Source: Streptantibioticus parmotrematis
GTDB taxonomy: Bacteria; Actinomycetota; Actinomycetes; Streptomycetales; Streptomycetaceae
Direction of reading: 5' to 3'
Assembly (NCBI RefSeq): GCF_019890615.1
Contig: NZ_JAINVZ010000006.1
Location: forward strand, 62,001-126,000
DNA length: 64,000 nt
Positions 11,656 to 21,818 of the stretch are shown in pieces; the stretch's first letter is position 1; each line of letters opens with the position of its first letter. The notes beneath the pieces are model-generated. The model did no database searches and was not told the DNA's origin. It saw only the letters and a list, made by a program, of their open reading frames with translations. The position numbers and the translations under genes were made by a program.

Positions 11656-13107
11656 TCACCCCACCGGCCCCCGCGGGTCCGCCTCCACCGGGTAGGGCAC
11701 GTGGGTGCGCCGGTCGGGGTCGACGGCGAGCCGTCCGGCGGCCGGCGGGCGCGCCCGTTGGGCGCAGTCGCGGCGCTCGCAGATCCGGCAGCCCAGCCCG
11801 ATCGGCGTGGCCGCGAGCGGGTCGTCCAGCGCCACGCCCTCGGCGTACACCAGCCGCGTGGCGTGGCGCAGTTCGCAGCCGAGGGCCACCGCGAACTCCG
11901 CGCGCGGCGCGTGGTGTCCGAAGCCGCCCTTGGCGACCGTGCGCGCCACCCAGAAGTACCGCTTGCCGTCCGGCATCTCGGCCACCTGCGTCAGCACCCG
12001 CCCCGGCGCGGAGAACGCCTCGTACACCGTCCACAGCGGGCAGGTGCCGCCCAGCCGGGAGAAGTGGAAGTCGGTGGCGGACTGCCGCTTGGAGATGTTG
12101 CCCGCCCGGTCCACCCGCAGGAACGAGAACGGCACGCCGCGCCGCCCGGTGCGCTGCAACGTGCTCAACCGGTGGCACACCGTCTCGAATCCCACCCCGA
12201 AGCGGGCCTGCAACAGCTCGATGTCGTAGCGCAGTTCCTCGGCGGCGGTGTGGAACGCGGTGTACGGCATCAGCAGTGCGCCCGCGAAGTAGTTCGCCAG
12301 ACCGATCCGGGCCAGCCCCTCCGCCTGCGGCGAGGACGGCCGTGCCGCGTCCACCAGGGTGTCCAGCAGCGGCCCGTGCTCCAACAAGGCGAGCTGCGTG
12401 GCGAGTTGGAAGGCGCGCTGCGCGTCGTTCAGCCACGCCGACAGGAACAGCAGGCCGTGCGCCGCGTCGAACCTGCGCGCGTCCGCCGACCGCCCGGCCG
12501 CCGCCCGTACGGTCTTCACACCGTGCCGGGCCGCCAGATGACCGGCGATCGCCTCCGCCGCGCGCCCGGCGGCGCCGGAACCCAGGCCCAGCCGGTCCGC
12601 CGCCCGCTCGGCCGCCTCGTCCAGCGCGGCGAAGTGGTTGTGGTGGGCGTAGAAGAAGTCGCGCACCTCGTCGTGGGGTTCCAGCGGTGGCAGCGCCGTG
12701 GCGTCGTCCGGCTCCGCCAGCGCGGCGGCCCGCTCGGCGGCGTCCCGGTAGCGGCGGTGCAGCGCCACCAGCGCGCGGGCCACCTCCGGGTGGTCGCGGG
12801 CCACGTCCGCGACGTCCTCGGCCGGCACGTCCGCGCCGCACGCCTCGTCGCCCAGCGCCGTGCGCAGATCGGTGGTGAGCCGTTCTTCCTCGGCCTCGGA
12901 GAAGAACTCCGGATCGACCCCGAGGACCTCGGCGATGCGCAGCAGCACCGGCGCGGTCAGCGGGCGCTGGCTGTGCTCGATCTGGTTGAGGTAACTGGTG
13001 GAGATGGCGAGCGCGCGGGCCAGCTCCACCTGGTTCATGCCCCGCTCGCGGCGGAGCCTGCGCAGCTTGGCGTGGGCGTAGATCTTGCGTCCGGCAGGCC
13101 GTCCCAT
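11656..13107 (-). CDS. PrpR/ScfR-type regulator of the methylcitrate genes
   Basis: A 483-aa paralogue of the regulator at 4971-6389 with the same layout: XRE helix-turn-helix at about 10-65 (RLRRERGMNQVELARALAIS), an IrrE-like middle without HExxH (RIGLANYFAGALLMPYTAFH, YDIELLQARFGVGFETVCHR), and a C-terminal cysteine region (ALGCELRH, GLGCRICERRDCAQRA). The start ATG at 13107 has GGAAGGAG upstream. It is divergent from prpDBC, matching mycobacterial PrpR, which responds to propionyl-CoA level and activates the methylcitrate cycle. Four YTGCGAA-type boxes lie in the shared intergenic region. The relative roles of the two paralogues cannot be decided from sequence. Confidence 0.88.
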   Translation of the reverse strand: MGRPAGRKIYAHAKLRRLRRERGMNQVELARALAISTSYLNQIEHSQRPLTAPVLLRIAEVLGVDPEFFSEAEEERLTTDLRTALGDEACGADVPAEDVADVARDHPEVARALVALHRRYRDAAERAAALAEPDDATALPPLEPHDEVRDFFYAHHNHFAALDEAAERAADRLGLGSGAAGRAAEAIAGHLAARHGVKTVRAAAGRSADARRFDAAHGLLFLSAWLNDAQRAFQLATQLALLEHGPLLDTLVDAARPSSPQAEGLARIGLANYFAGALLMPYTAFHTAAEELRYDIELLQARFGVGFETVCHRLSTLQRTGRRGVPFSFLRVDRAGNISKRQSATDFHFSRLGGTCPLWTVYEAFSAPGRVLTQVAEMPDGKRYFWVARTVAKGGFGHHAPRAEFAVALGCELRHATRLVYAEGVALDDPLAATPIGLGCRICERRDCAQRARPPAAGRLAVDPDRRTHVPYPVEADPRGPVG

Positions 13108-13175
13108 CGCCGTCGCGCTCCTTCCGTGGCCGCCCCCGCGTCACCGGTCCGCACGGTTCACGTGGTGCGGACTGC

Positions 13176-13246
13176 TTGCGAACATACCATCCGCTCATTT
13201 CGCAGGATTCGCTGTTTCGCAAGCCGGTGATGGACACAATTCGCAG
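13176..13246. promoter_or_regulatory. Cluster of YTGCGAA boxes between the PrpR-like gene and prpD
   Basis: TTGCGAA occurs at 13176, TTCGCAG at 13199, TTCGCAA at 13216 and TTCGCAG at 13240; the last three are the reverse complement of YTGCGAA. The same box is found between aceA and the first ScfR-type gene. The clustering in two regions next to paralogous regulators supports a shared operator. Confidence 0.6.
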
Positions 13247-13326
13247 CGTGGAGCGCTCGCCCGGGTGCCGGGCGCGGGGCAGGCTGAGATGCGTACGGCA
13301 TCCGCACCGAGCCCCCGAGGAGCCCC

Positions 13327-14841
13327 GTGATCGACCACCAGGTACGCGTGCGCCGCAGCGCCGACCGCCTGCCGCGCGAGGAACAGCTCGCCTGGAAGCT
13401 GGCCACCGTCGCCACCGGCACCCACGACGTCGATCCGCGGGCCGCCGCCATGGCCGTCAACCGGGTGATCGACAACGCCGCCGTGGCCACCGCCTCGCTG
13501 CCGCGCCGCCCGGTCGCCGTCGCCCGCGCCCAGGCCGTCGCCCACCCGGCCGCGCCCGGCACGTCCGGCGCCTCGGTCTTCGGCACCGGCGCCCGTGTCT
13601 CGCCCGAGTGGGCCGCCTGGGCGAACGGCACGGCCGTGCGGGAGCTGGACTTCCACGACACGTTCCTGGCCGCCGACTACTCCCACCCCGGCGACAACAT
13701 CCCGCCGCTGCTCGCCGTCGCCCAGCACACCGGCCGCTCCGGCGCCGACCTGCTGCGCGGCATCGTCGCCGCGTACGAGGTGCACGTGGCGCTGGTCAAG
13801 GGCATCTGCCTGCACGCGCACCGCATCGACCACGTCGCCCACCTCGGTGCCGCCACCGCCTGCGGCCTCGGCACCCTGCTCGGGCTCGACACCGAGACCG
13901 TCTACCAGGCCGTCCAGCAGACCGTGCACACCACCACCGCGACCCGGCAGTCCCGCAAGGGCGAGATCTCCAGCTGGAAGGCGTTCGCCCCGGCCTTCGC
14001 GGGCAAGGCGGCGATCGAGGCGGTCGACCGGGCGATGCGCGGCGAGGGCTCGCCGTCGCCGATCTACGAGGGCGAGGACGGCTTCCTGGCCTGGATGCTG
14101 GACGGCCCCGACGCCTCGTACACCGTCACGCTCCCGGAGCCGGGCGAGCCGCGCCGCGCGATCCTGGAGACCTACACCAAGGAGCACTCCGCCGAGTACC
14201 AGGCGCAGGCCGTCATCGACCTCGCGCGGCGGCTGCGGGAGAAGACCGGGCCGCTGGAAGGCGTGCGGGACATCGTGCTGCACACCAGCCACCACACCCA
14301 CAACGTCATCGGCTCCGGTGCGAACGATCCGCAGAAGTACGACCCCGAGGCCAGCCGCGAGACCCTGGACCACTCCGTGCCGTACATCCTCGCCGTCGCC
14401 CTGGAGGACGGCACCTGGCACCACGAGCGCTCCTACGCCCCCGAGCGCGCCCGGCGGCCCGAGACGGTCGCGCTGTGGCGCAAGATCAGCACGGCCGAGG
14501 ACCCGGAGTGGACGCGCCGCTACCACGACCCCGACCCGTCGCGGCGGGCGTTCGGCGGGCGTGCGGTGATCACTCTGGAGGACGGCACGGTCATCGAGGA
14601 CGAACTCGCCGTCGCCGACGCCCACCCCGCCGGTGCCCGTCCCTTCGACCGGGCCGGCTACACCGCGAAGTTCCGCACCCTGGCCGAGGGGATCGTGACG
14701 CCGGACGCGCAGGACGCGTTCCTCGACGCGGCGGACCGGCTCGCCGTACTGGAGAGCACGGGGCTCGACACGCTCTTCCCGGCCGTGGACACCGGCGCCG
14801 TCGCCGCCTGTGACGCCCGGCTCCCGAAGGGCCTGTTCTGA
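13327..14841 (+). CDS. prpD: 2-methylcitrate dehydratase (MmgE/PrpD family)
   Basis: A 504-aa MmgE/PrpD protein that dehydrates 2-methylcitrate in the methylcitrate cycle, the B12-independent route from propionyl-CoA to pyruvate and succinate. Seen motifs: [13 protein letters not shown], the [19 protein letters not shown] active-site region near residue 112, [33 protein letters not shown], and [20 protein letters not shown]. The GTG start at 13327 follows GAGGAG. Its stop overlaps the ATG of prpB (TGATG), so the two are coupled. Its length equals PrpD rather than the shorter immune-responsive-gene type members. Confidence 0.94.
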   Translation: MIDHQVRVRRSADRLPREEQLAWKLATVATGTHDVDPRAAAMAVNRVIDNAAVATASLPRRPVAVARAQAVAHPAAPGTSGASVFGTGARVSPEWAAWANGTAVRELDFHDTFLAADYSHPGDNIPPLLAVAQHTGRSGADLLRGIVAAYEVHVALVKGICLHAHRIDHVAHLGAATACGLGTLLGLDTETVYQAVQQTVHTTTATRQSRKGEISSWKAFAPAFAGKAAIEAVDRAMRGEGSPSPIYEGEDGFLAWMLDGPDASYTVTLPEPGEPRRAILETYTKEHSAEYQAQAVIDLARRLREKTGPLEGVRDIVLHTSHHTHNVIGSGANDPQKYDPEASRETLDHSVPYILAVALEDGTWHHERSYAPERARRPETVALWRKISTAEDPEWTRRYHDPDPSRRAFGGRAVITLEDGTVIEDELAVADAHPAGARPFDRAGYTAKFRTLAEGIVTPDAQDAFLDAADRLAVLESTGLDTLFPAVDTGAVAACDARLPKGLF

Positions 14842-15746
14842 TGCTGCACACCCGCACCACCGCCGCCGAACGCCGCCGCGACCTGCGCGAGAAGCTCGCC
14901 TCCGGGCGTCTGCTGCGCGTGCCCGGCGCGATCAACCCGCTGTCCGCGCGCCTGATCCAGGACACCGGCTTCGACGCGGTCTACCTCTCCGGCGCCGTGC
15001 TCGCCGCCGACCTCGGCCTGCCCGACATCGGCCTGACCACCTCCACCGAGATCGCCGCCCGCGCCCAGCAGACCACCCGGGCCACCGACCTGCCCGCGAT
15101 CATCGACGCCGACACCGGCTTCGGCGAGCCGATGAACGCCGCCCGCACCGTGCAGCTGATGGAGGACGCGGGGCTCGCCGGGTTGCACCTGGAGGACCAG
15201 GTCAACCCCAAGCGCTGCGGCCACCTCGACGGCAAGCAGGTCGTCGGCCGCGAGGAGATGACCCGCAGGCTGCGCGCGGCCGTCGACGCGCGCCGCGACC
15301 CGGACTTCCTGCTGATGGCCCGCACCGACGCCCGTTCCGTCGAGGGACTGCCCGCCGCCATCGACCGCGCCAAGGCCTACGTGGACGCGGGCGCCGACGC
15401 GATCTTTCCCGAAGCACTCGCCGACGAGGGCGAGTTCGAGGCGTTCCGCGCGGCGGTGGACGTGCCGCTGCTGGCCAACCTCACCGAGTTCGGCAAGGGC
15501 CCGCTGCTGGACGCCGCCACCCTGGAGAACCTCGGCTACAACATCGCCCTCTACCCCGTCACCCTGCTGCGCCTGGCGATGGGCGCCGTGGAGGACGGCC
15601 TGCGCACGATCGCCGCCGAGGGCACCCAGAGTCCGCTGCTGCCGCGCATGCAGACCCGCTCCCGGCTCTACGAACTCCTCGACTACCAGGCGTACTCCGC
15701 CTTCGACTCCGACGTCTTCGACTTCCGCCTGCCGCCCGGCGACTGA
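14841..15746 (+). CDS. prpB: Methylisocitrate lyase
   Basis: A 301-aa lyase that cleaves 2-methylisocitrate to pyruvate and succinate. The catalytic signature is KRCGH (residues about 127-131, in NPKRCGHLDGKQVVG); MARTDAR and the GFDAVYLSGAVLAADLGLPD segment are also typical. The length near 300 aa and KRCGH instead of KKCGH separate it from the aceA product. It starts on the TGATG overlap with prpD, and prpC follows after 19 bases with a GGAGG site, so prpDBC form one operon. Confidence 0.94.
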   Translation: MLHTRTTAAERRRDLREKLASGRLLRVPGAINPLSARLIQDTGFDAVYLSGAVLAADLGLPDIGLTTSTEIAARAQQTTRATDLPAIIDADTGFGEPMNAARTVQLMEDAGLAGLHLEDQVNPKRCGHLDGKQVVGREEMTRRLRAAVDARRDPDFLLMARTDARSVEGLPAAIDRAKAYVDAGADAIFPEALADEGEFEAFRAAVDVPLLANLTEFGKGPLLDAATLENLGYNIALYPVTLLRLAMGAVEDGLRTIAAEGTQSPLLPRMQTRSRLYELLDYQAYSAFDSDVFDFRLPPGD

Positions 15747-15765
15747 CCTTCGCACGGAGGATCCC

Positions 15766-16899
15766 ATGACCACCGAAACCCCCGAGATCCACCGCGGCCT
15801 GGCCGGTGTCGTCGTCGACACCACCGCCATCTCCACGGTCATCGAGGAGACCAACTCCCTGACGTACCGCGGCTACCCGGTCCAGGACCTGGCCGCGCAC
15901 CGCTCCTTCGAGGAAGTCGCCCACCTCCTGTGGTACGGCGAACTGCCCGACCACGACCAGCTGGTGGACTTCGCCGCCCGCGAACGCGCCCTGCGCCCGC
16001 TGGACCGCACCACCACCGACGTGCTGACCCGGCTGCCCGAGACCTGCCACCCGATGGACGTGCTGCGCACCGCCGTCAGCTTCTTCGGCGCCGAGGACCC
16101 GGTCGAGGACGACGGCAGCCCAGCCGCCAACCGCGCCAAATCCCTTGCCCTGCTGGCGAAACTGCCCGTCGTGGTCGCCGCCGACCACCGCCGCAGGCAC
16201 GGCCTCGACCCCATCGCGCCGGACGACTCGCTCGGCCTCGCGGAGAACTTCTTCCACATGTGCTTCGGCTCGGTGCCCGACCCCGAGGTCGTGCGCTGCT
16301 TCGAGATCTCGCTCATCCTCTACGCCGAACACAGCTTCAACGCCTCCACGTTCACCGCCCGCGTCGTCACCTCCACCCTCTCCGACCTCTACAGCGCGGT
16401 CACCGCGGCCATCGGCGCGCTCAAGGGCCCGCTGCACGGCGGCGCCAACGAGGCCGTGATGCGCATGCTCAACGAGATCGGCGACCCGCGCGGTGTCGAC
16501 GCCTGGCTCGACGAGGCGTTCGCCGCCAAACGCAAGATCATGGGATTCGGCCACCGCGTCTACCAGCACGGCGACTCCCGCGTCCCGATCATGCAGGCGG
16601 CCACCGAGCGGCTGATCGCCCGCGCCGGGGACCCCGACGTCACCCGGCTCGCCACCCTGCACGCGGCGCTGCGGCACGCGATGATCAGCCGCAAGGGCAT
16701 CCACCCCAACCTGGACTACCCGGCCGGTCTCGCCTACCACCTGATGGGATTCGACATCCCCGCCTTCACCCCCATCTTCGTGATGAGCCGCATCACCGGC
16801 TGGACCGCGCACATCACCGAACAACTCGCCCACAACGCGCTCATCCGCCCCCTCGGCGTCTACAACGGCCCCGCCCAGCGCTCCGTCCCGGTCGGCTGA
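15766..16899 (+). CDS. prpC: 2-methylcitrate synthase / citrate synthase
   Basis: A 377-aa citrate-synthase-fold protein that condenses propionyl-CoA (or acetyl-CoA) with oxaloacetate. Motifs: ETNSLTYRGYPVQDLA at the start, the catalytic HSFNASTFTARVV region, LKGPLHGGANEAVM, KIMGFGHRVY with the second histidine, and the arginine-bearing RPLGVYNGPAQRSVP end. The size and operon position next to prpB and prpD make methylcitrate synthase the natural reading; a dual citrate synthase activity is common in the family. Distance to the next gene is long and holds a fluoride-type riboswitch, so the operon should end here. Confidence 0.93.
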   Translation: MTTETPEIHRGLAGVVVDTTAISTVIEETNSLTYRGYPVQDLAAHRSFEEVAHLLWYGELPDHDQLVDFAARERALRPLDRTTTDVLTRLPETCHPMDVLRTAVSFFGAEDPVEDDGSPAANRAKSLALLAKLPVVVAADHRRRHGLDPIAPDDSLGLAENFFHMCFGSVPDPEVVRCFEISLILYAEHSFNASTFTARVVTSTLSDLYSAVTAAIGALKGPLHGGANEAVMRMLNEIGDPRGVDAWLDEAFAAKRKIMGFGHRVYQHGDSRVPIMQAATERLIARAGDPDVTRLATLHAALRHAMISRKGIHPNLDYPAGLAYHLMGFDIPAFTPIFVMSRITGWTAHITEQLAHNALIRPLGVYNGPAQRSVPVG

Positions 16900-16944
16900 C
16901 GCGCACGCCTGGCCCCGGCGGGGGCGAGGGCGCACAATGGGCCG

Positions 16945-17016
16945 TGGGCGATGAGGCTCGCCCTCGACCGCACCGCGCGGCCACCGTCCGGCCCGCACGT
17001 GCTGATGGCCTCTACG
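16945..17016 (+). promoter_or_regulatory. Fluoride (crcB) riboswitch ahead of the ABC-F gene
   Basis: The 5' hairpin GGGCGATGAGGCTCGCCC has GGGC/GCCC-type arms. Its loop GAGGC can pair with GCCTC in the distal GTGCTGATGGCCTCTACGG, giving the pseudoknot that defines the fluoride aptamer. These two strings correspond closely to those of the structurally known Thermotoga petrophila aptamer. The middle stem region is longer than usual. The ABC-F start codon is about 65 bases downstream. Confidence 0.9.
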
Positions 17017-17080
17017 GATGAACGAACGCCGCGGGAGACGTGTGTGCCCGTGGCGCCGCCCACCCGGGGAGAGGCACGCC

Positions 17081-18748
<1,668 letters not shown>

Positions 18749-18766
18749 CCGGCGGGGGAGGCAACC

Positions 18767-19156
18767 GTGTCCGCAACCGACCGCGACGCCGGTCGAGCCG
18801 TCGTCCACGAAGCCCAGTTGACCCTGATCAACGCCAAGTGGCACCTGTGCCAGGACCGCGCGCTGATCCGGCTGCGCGCCCGGCCCGGTCTCGCCTGCGC
18901 CCCGCTCTTCCCCGAACACCCCGTCATCCAGGTGGTCGCGTACGACGGCGTGCTGCTCGGCCGCGCCCGGCTGCACCGCGAGGGCACGACCGCGCGGTGG
19001 ATCGCGACCGGGGCGCCCACCGCCCACGCCATCGGCTCGTACCGCACGCTGCGCGCCGCCGCCCGGGCCCTGGCCCGCGCCGCGGGAGTGCCGCACCTCG
19101 CCCGCCGCGTGCGCTGCCTCGACGGCGCCACGGAACAGGGCGTGCGAGAGGGGTGA
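18767..19156 (+). CDS. Conserved-looking small protein of unknown function
   Basis: A 129-aa protein starting at GTG 18767 after GGGGGAGG, 18 bases downstream of the ABC-F gene and therefore probably co-transcribed with it under the fluoride riboswitch. It has no signal peptide, membrane segment or metal motif that I can see. It is arginine- and alanine-rich in the second half (helical, RTLRAAARALARAAG), with a compact beta-like centre (HPVIQVVAYDGVLLGRARLH). I do not recognise the family. Confidence 0.6.
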   Translation: MSATDRDAGRAVVHEAQLTLINAKWHLCQDRALIRLRARPGLACAPLFPEHPVIQVVAYDGVLLGRARLHREGTTARWIATGAPTAHAIGSYRTLRAAARALARAAGVPHLARRVRCLDGATEQGVREG

Positions 19157-19185
19157 GGGCCGCCGAGCGGGGTGAGGGGCGCTGG

Positions 19186-19225
19186 GCTCACGCCCCGCCG
19201 ATGTCGCTCACGCCCTGCCGATGTC
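19186..19225. repeat. 20-bp tandem direct repeat over the stop codon of the CysRS-like gene
   Basis: GCTCACGCCCCGCCGATGTC and GCTCACGCCCTGCCGATGTC lie side by side with one mismatch. On the minus strand the final codons and the TGA of the CysRS-like gene are thus duplicated just after the stop. It looks like a local slippage duplication. Confidence 0.8.
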
Positions 19226-19996
19226 GCGCGGCAGCTCCAGGCCCAGCCACCGGTCGGCGAGGACGAACGTCTCGAACTTCGCGCCGTCCGCCACCTCGGG
19301 ATCCGCCGCCAGGCGCCGCAGCGCGGCGAGCGCGGCCCGGCTGTCGAGGTCGTCGTGGAAGGCGGACGCCACCTCCTTGGCGCTGACCGCGTGCACGGGC
19401 TGCGACGTCGCCCGCGCCCAGTGCGCCACGCGCTCCCGCCAGCCGGCCAGCTCCGTCGCCGCGGCGCCCAGGGCGGCCGGGGTGAGGTCGGCGGTCCGGT
19501 CGTAGGGCGTGCCGAGCAGCGCCAGACGCACGGCCAGGAGATCGTCGGCCTCCCCGTCGTCGTCGGCGGTGGTGCCCGGGGCTTCCGGGAGCGGCCAGGC
19601 CGGCGCGGGGGCCACCGCGACGCGCACCCCGTCGTCGTCCACCGGCGGATCGGCCGCCGCCGCGACCACGTGCACGTCGACCGGTCCGCCCAGCGCGTAC
19701 CGCACGCCGGACCGCTCGGTGCGCACCGTCGCCGGGTGGACGCCCGCGCGGGCGCCCGCCCGGGCCAGCTCGCGGTCGTGACCCTCGGAGGCGTCCCCCG
19801 AGGCCCAGGCGGACACCACCTGGAGCCCGTCGAGCTCCACGGTGCGCGCCAGCACGTCCGCGATCAGGAGCGCGCGCAGATCACCCTGGTCGCGCGGGCT
19901 CCCGGTGGCCGACGTGTGCACGCACACCCGCAGCAGCCCGCCCCGCGGGCGGCGGATGTCACGGAGCCCGCCGGTGCGGGCGTCTCGTATGCGCAC
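19208..19996 (-). CDS. Degenerate cysteinyl-tRNA synthetase-like protein
   Basis: A 262-aa protein. The opening RIRDARTGGLRDIRRPRGG, then LLRVCVHTSATGSPRDQGDL followed by RALLIADVLAR, follows the start of CysRS (where the family has a GATVQ..PHIGHLR region and a RNVTD-like segment). The HIGH motif is replaced by RDQGD, and no KMSKS loop is visible. The C-terminal part (FHDDLDSRAALAALRRLAAD, LADRWLGLEL) resembles the helical part of CysRS/MshC. The protein is little more than half the length of CysRS, so aminoacylation is very unlikely. GTG 19996 is preceded by GGAGG at ideal spacing. It lies downstream of the enolase on the same strand, inside the fluoride-linked region. A role as a cysteine- or adenylate-binding protein is only a guess. 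Confidence 0.6.
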   Translation of the reverse strand: MRIRDARTGGLRDIRRPRGGLLRVCVHTSATGSPRDQGDLRALLIADVLARTVELDGLQVVSAWASGDASEGHDRELARAGARAGVHPATVRTERSGVRYALGGPVDVHVVAAAADPPVDDDGVRVAVAPAPAWPLPEAPGTTADDDGEADDLLAVRLALLGTPYDRTADLTPAALGAAATELAGWRERVAHWARATSQPVHAVSAKEVASAFHDDLDSRAALAALRRLAADPEVADGAKFETFVLADRWLGLELPRDIGRA

Positions 19997-20085
19997 GGAA
20001 GACCTCCTGCCCCTCGCACCGGCGACCGGTCGCACCGGCCGCGGTGACGACGTGGCCCTCACTGTCGGGATACCCCTGCGGCACG

Positions 20086-20121
20086 CGCGTCACACCGGAT
20101 GGCAACGGATGGTGTGACGCG
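20086..20121 (-). terminator. Hairpin after the enolase gene
   Basis: Eleven-base perfect arms CGCGTCACACC and GGTGTGACGCG are separated by 14 bases. It lies 64 bases past the enolase stop and before the CysRS-like gene, so it either ends the enolase transcript or limits read-through. Confidence 0.65.
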
Positions 20122-20184
20122 ACGCGATCGATCCTCCGGGCCGATCCCCTGGGCCGATCCCATCGGCGCCGATCGCCTCCGGCG

Positions 20185-21453
20185 TCAGCGGTCGAGTCCG
20201 TAGGGGAGTTCCGGGTGGCGGGCGGCGATCTCCAGCAGCCGGTTGTACTTGGCGACCCGCTCGCCGCGCGCGGGCGCGCCGGACTTGAGCTGGCCGCATC
20301 CCGATCCCACCGCGAGGTCGGCGATGAAGGAGTCCTCCGTCTCGCCCGACCGGTGCGAGATCATCGCCCCGTAGCCGGACTCCCGGCACAGCGCGAGCGC
20401 GCGCAGCGTCTCGGTGACGGTGCCGATCTGGTTGAGCTTGACGAGCGACGCGTTGGCGATGCCGTCGCGCACCGCCTGCGCGATGATCGTGGGATTGGTG
20501 ACGAAGTTGTCGTCCCCCACCAGCTGCACCCGGTCGCCGAGTTCGGCGGTCAGCCGCACCCAGCCGCCGTGGTCGTCCTCGCCGAGCCCGTCCTCCAGGC
20601 TCCACACGGGGAAGTCCTCGACGATCCGCCGGTACCGCTGGATCAGTTCCTCCGAGGTCACGGGCTTGCCGTTGACCCGGTACGTGCCGTCCGGCCGGCG
20701 GAACTCGCTGGCGGCCGGATCCAGTGCGATGGCCACGCCGTCCCGCCCCGCGGTGTAACCCGCGTCGCCGATCGCGGCCACGATGACCTCCAGGGCCTCC
20801 TCCGGTTCGGTGAAGTACGGTGCGAAGCCGCCCTCGTCGCCGAGTCCGGTGCTGTGCCGCCCGTCGGCGAGCCTGCGCCGCAGTGCGCCGTACACCTCGG
20901 CACCCGCGCGCACCGCCTCGGCCATGTCGGGCGCCCCGATCGGCGCGATCATGAACTCCTGGAAGTCCAGCGGATTCGGCGCGTGCACCCCGCCGTTGAG
21001 CACGTTGAAGTGCGGCACCGGCAGCCGTGGTGCCACACCACCGGGGGTCAGGTGCTGCCACAGCGGGACGCCCTCGCTCTGCGCGGCGGCGCGGGCGACC
21101 GCCATCGACACCCCGATGACGGCGTTGGCGCCGAGCCGGGACTTGTTGCCCGTGCCGTCCAACTCGATCAGCGCCCCGTCGAGTTCGGCCTGGTCGGCGA
21201 AGTCGCGGCCGCGCAGGGCGTCCGCGATCTCACCGTTGACGTGGGCCACGGCCTTGCGCACGCCCTGACCGCCGTAGCGCGAGGTGTCCCCGTCGCGCAG
21301 TTCCACCGCCTCGGCGGAGCCGGTCGACGCGCCCGACGGCACGCCCGCGTGCGCCACCACACCGCCGGCCAGCCCGACGGTGACGGACAACGTGGGACGG
21401 GCCCGGGAGTCGAGGATCTCGGTCGCACGCAGGACGGTGATGTGCAGGGACAC
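20185..21453 (-). CDS. Second enolase, probably stress-induced
   Basis: A 422-aa enolase (2-phosphoglycerate to phosphoenolpyruvate). All catalytic and metal residues can be found: VPSGASTG loop, LNGGVHA histidine, QEFMIAPIGA glutamate, GDEGGFAP glutamate, ALDPAASEF aspartate, SLEDGLGEDD acidic pair, VGDDNFVTN aspartate, LVKLNQIG lysine, MISHRSGETED and GQLKSGAPARGERVAKYN lysine. One clear deviation is EDG instead of the nearly invariant EDP. It differs enough from the usual actinobacterial housekeeping enolase to be a paralogue. Fluoride with phosphate and magnesium is a classic enolase inhibitor, and enolase genes are known fluoride-riboswitch partners. GTG 21453 with GAGAAGG is chosen as start. 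The leader holds the unnamed pseudoknot-like RNA described separately. Confidence 0.93.
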   Translation of the reverse strand: MSLHITVLRATEILDSRARPTLSVTVGLAGGVVAHAGVPSGASTGSAEAVELRDGDTSRYGGQGVRKAVAHVNGEIADALRGRDFADQAELDGALIELDGTGNKSRLGANAVIGVSMAVARAAAQSEGVPLWQHLTPGGVAPRLPVPHFNVLNGGVHAPNPLDFQEFMIAPIGAPDMAEAVRAGAEVYGALRRRLADGRHSTGLGDEGGFAPYFTEPEEALEVIVAAIGDAGYTAGRDGVAIALDPAASEFRRPDGTYRVNGKPVTSEELIQRYRRIVEDFPVWSLEDGLGEDDHGGWVRLTAELGDRVQLVGDDNFVTNPTIIAQAVRDGIANASLVKLNQIGTVTETLRALALCRESGYGAMISHRSGETEDSFIADLAVGSGCGQLKSGAPARGERVAKYNRLLEIAARHPELPYGLDR

Positions 21454-21610
21454 GGTGGCCTTCTCTCGCGAAACGGTCGGGGACGCGGCGCGTACGACGG
21501 GCACGCGGGGCGACGGAACACACGGCGGCGGGGCACGCGACGGCGCCCGGCGACGGTGGCGGCGGACGGCGGGCGCGGGGCCCGGAGCGGTGTTCGGGAA
21601 ATCGGGGCAT
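21230..21610 (-). CDS. Possible leader reading frame of the enolase transcript (doubtful)
   Basis: The conserved RNA element ends in AGGTAGGAGAACC followed at once by an ATG at 21610, exactly where the sister copy starts a real gene. The frame begins MPRFPEHRSGPRARRP, runs 126 codons, and overlaps the enolase start in another frame. The composition looks like non-coding GC-rich sequence. It may be a short-lived leader translated to couple or hinder enolase initiation, or the remnant of a gene that once followed the element. Confidence 0.2.
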   Translation of the reverse strand: MPRFPEHRSGPRARRPPPPSPGAVACPAAVCSVAPRARRTRRVPDRFAREGHRVPAHHRPACDRDPRLPGPSHVVRHRRAGRRCGGARGRAVGRVDRLRRGGGTARRGHLALRRSGRAQGRGPRQR

Positions 21611-21684
21611 GGTTCTCCTACCTGGTGAGGTAGGGACCGTTGGCGGCCGGACGGCCACGGATGACGGCGAGCCCCTCCGCCGTA
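21611..21684 (-). ncRNA. Pseudoknot-like cis-regulatory RNA, copy 1 (enolase leader)
   Basis: On the minus strand: a hairpin CGGCGGAGGGGCTCGCCG, a variable stem, then GCCAACGGTCCCTACC, and a hairpin CCTACCTCACCAGGTAGG whose 3' side is the ribosome site AGGTAGGAG. AGGG in the first loop can pair with CCCT. CCTACCT can thus pair either inside the aptamer or with the ribosome site, the layout of a translational ON switch. A second copy lies at 24145-24217 with only a few differences. The organisation resembles the fluoride aptamer and the nhaA-I lithium class, but I cannot assign it. Confidence 0.7.
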
Positions 21685-21818
21685 CGACACCGTCCAGGCT
21701 AAGCGGAACCCGCGCCGGAGCAAAGCACCGACCTGCCGCCCGGACGCCACCGGCGGTGCGGTGGACCTGTGGGCTCCGGCGTCTTGACCTCCCGGCGGGG
21801 ACGCTGTTTCACTCTCCC

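Noticed and set aside
14841-15746. A second isocitrate lyase
   Set aside because: The 301-aa length, KRCGH motif and position between prpD and prpC identify methylisocitrate lyase.
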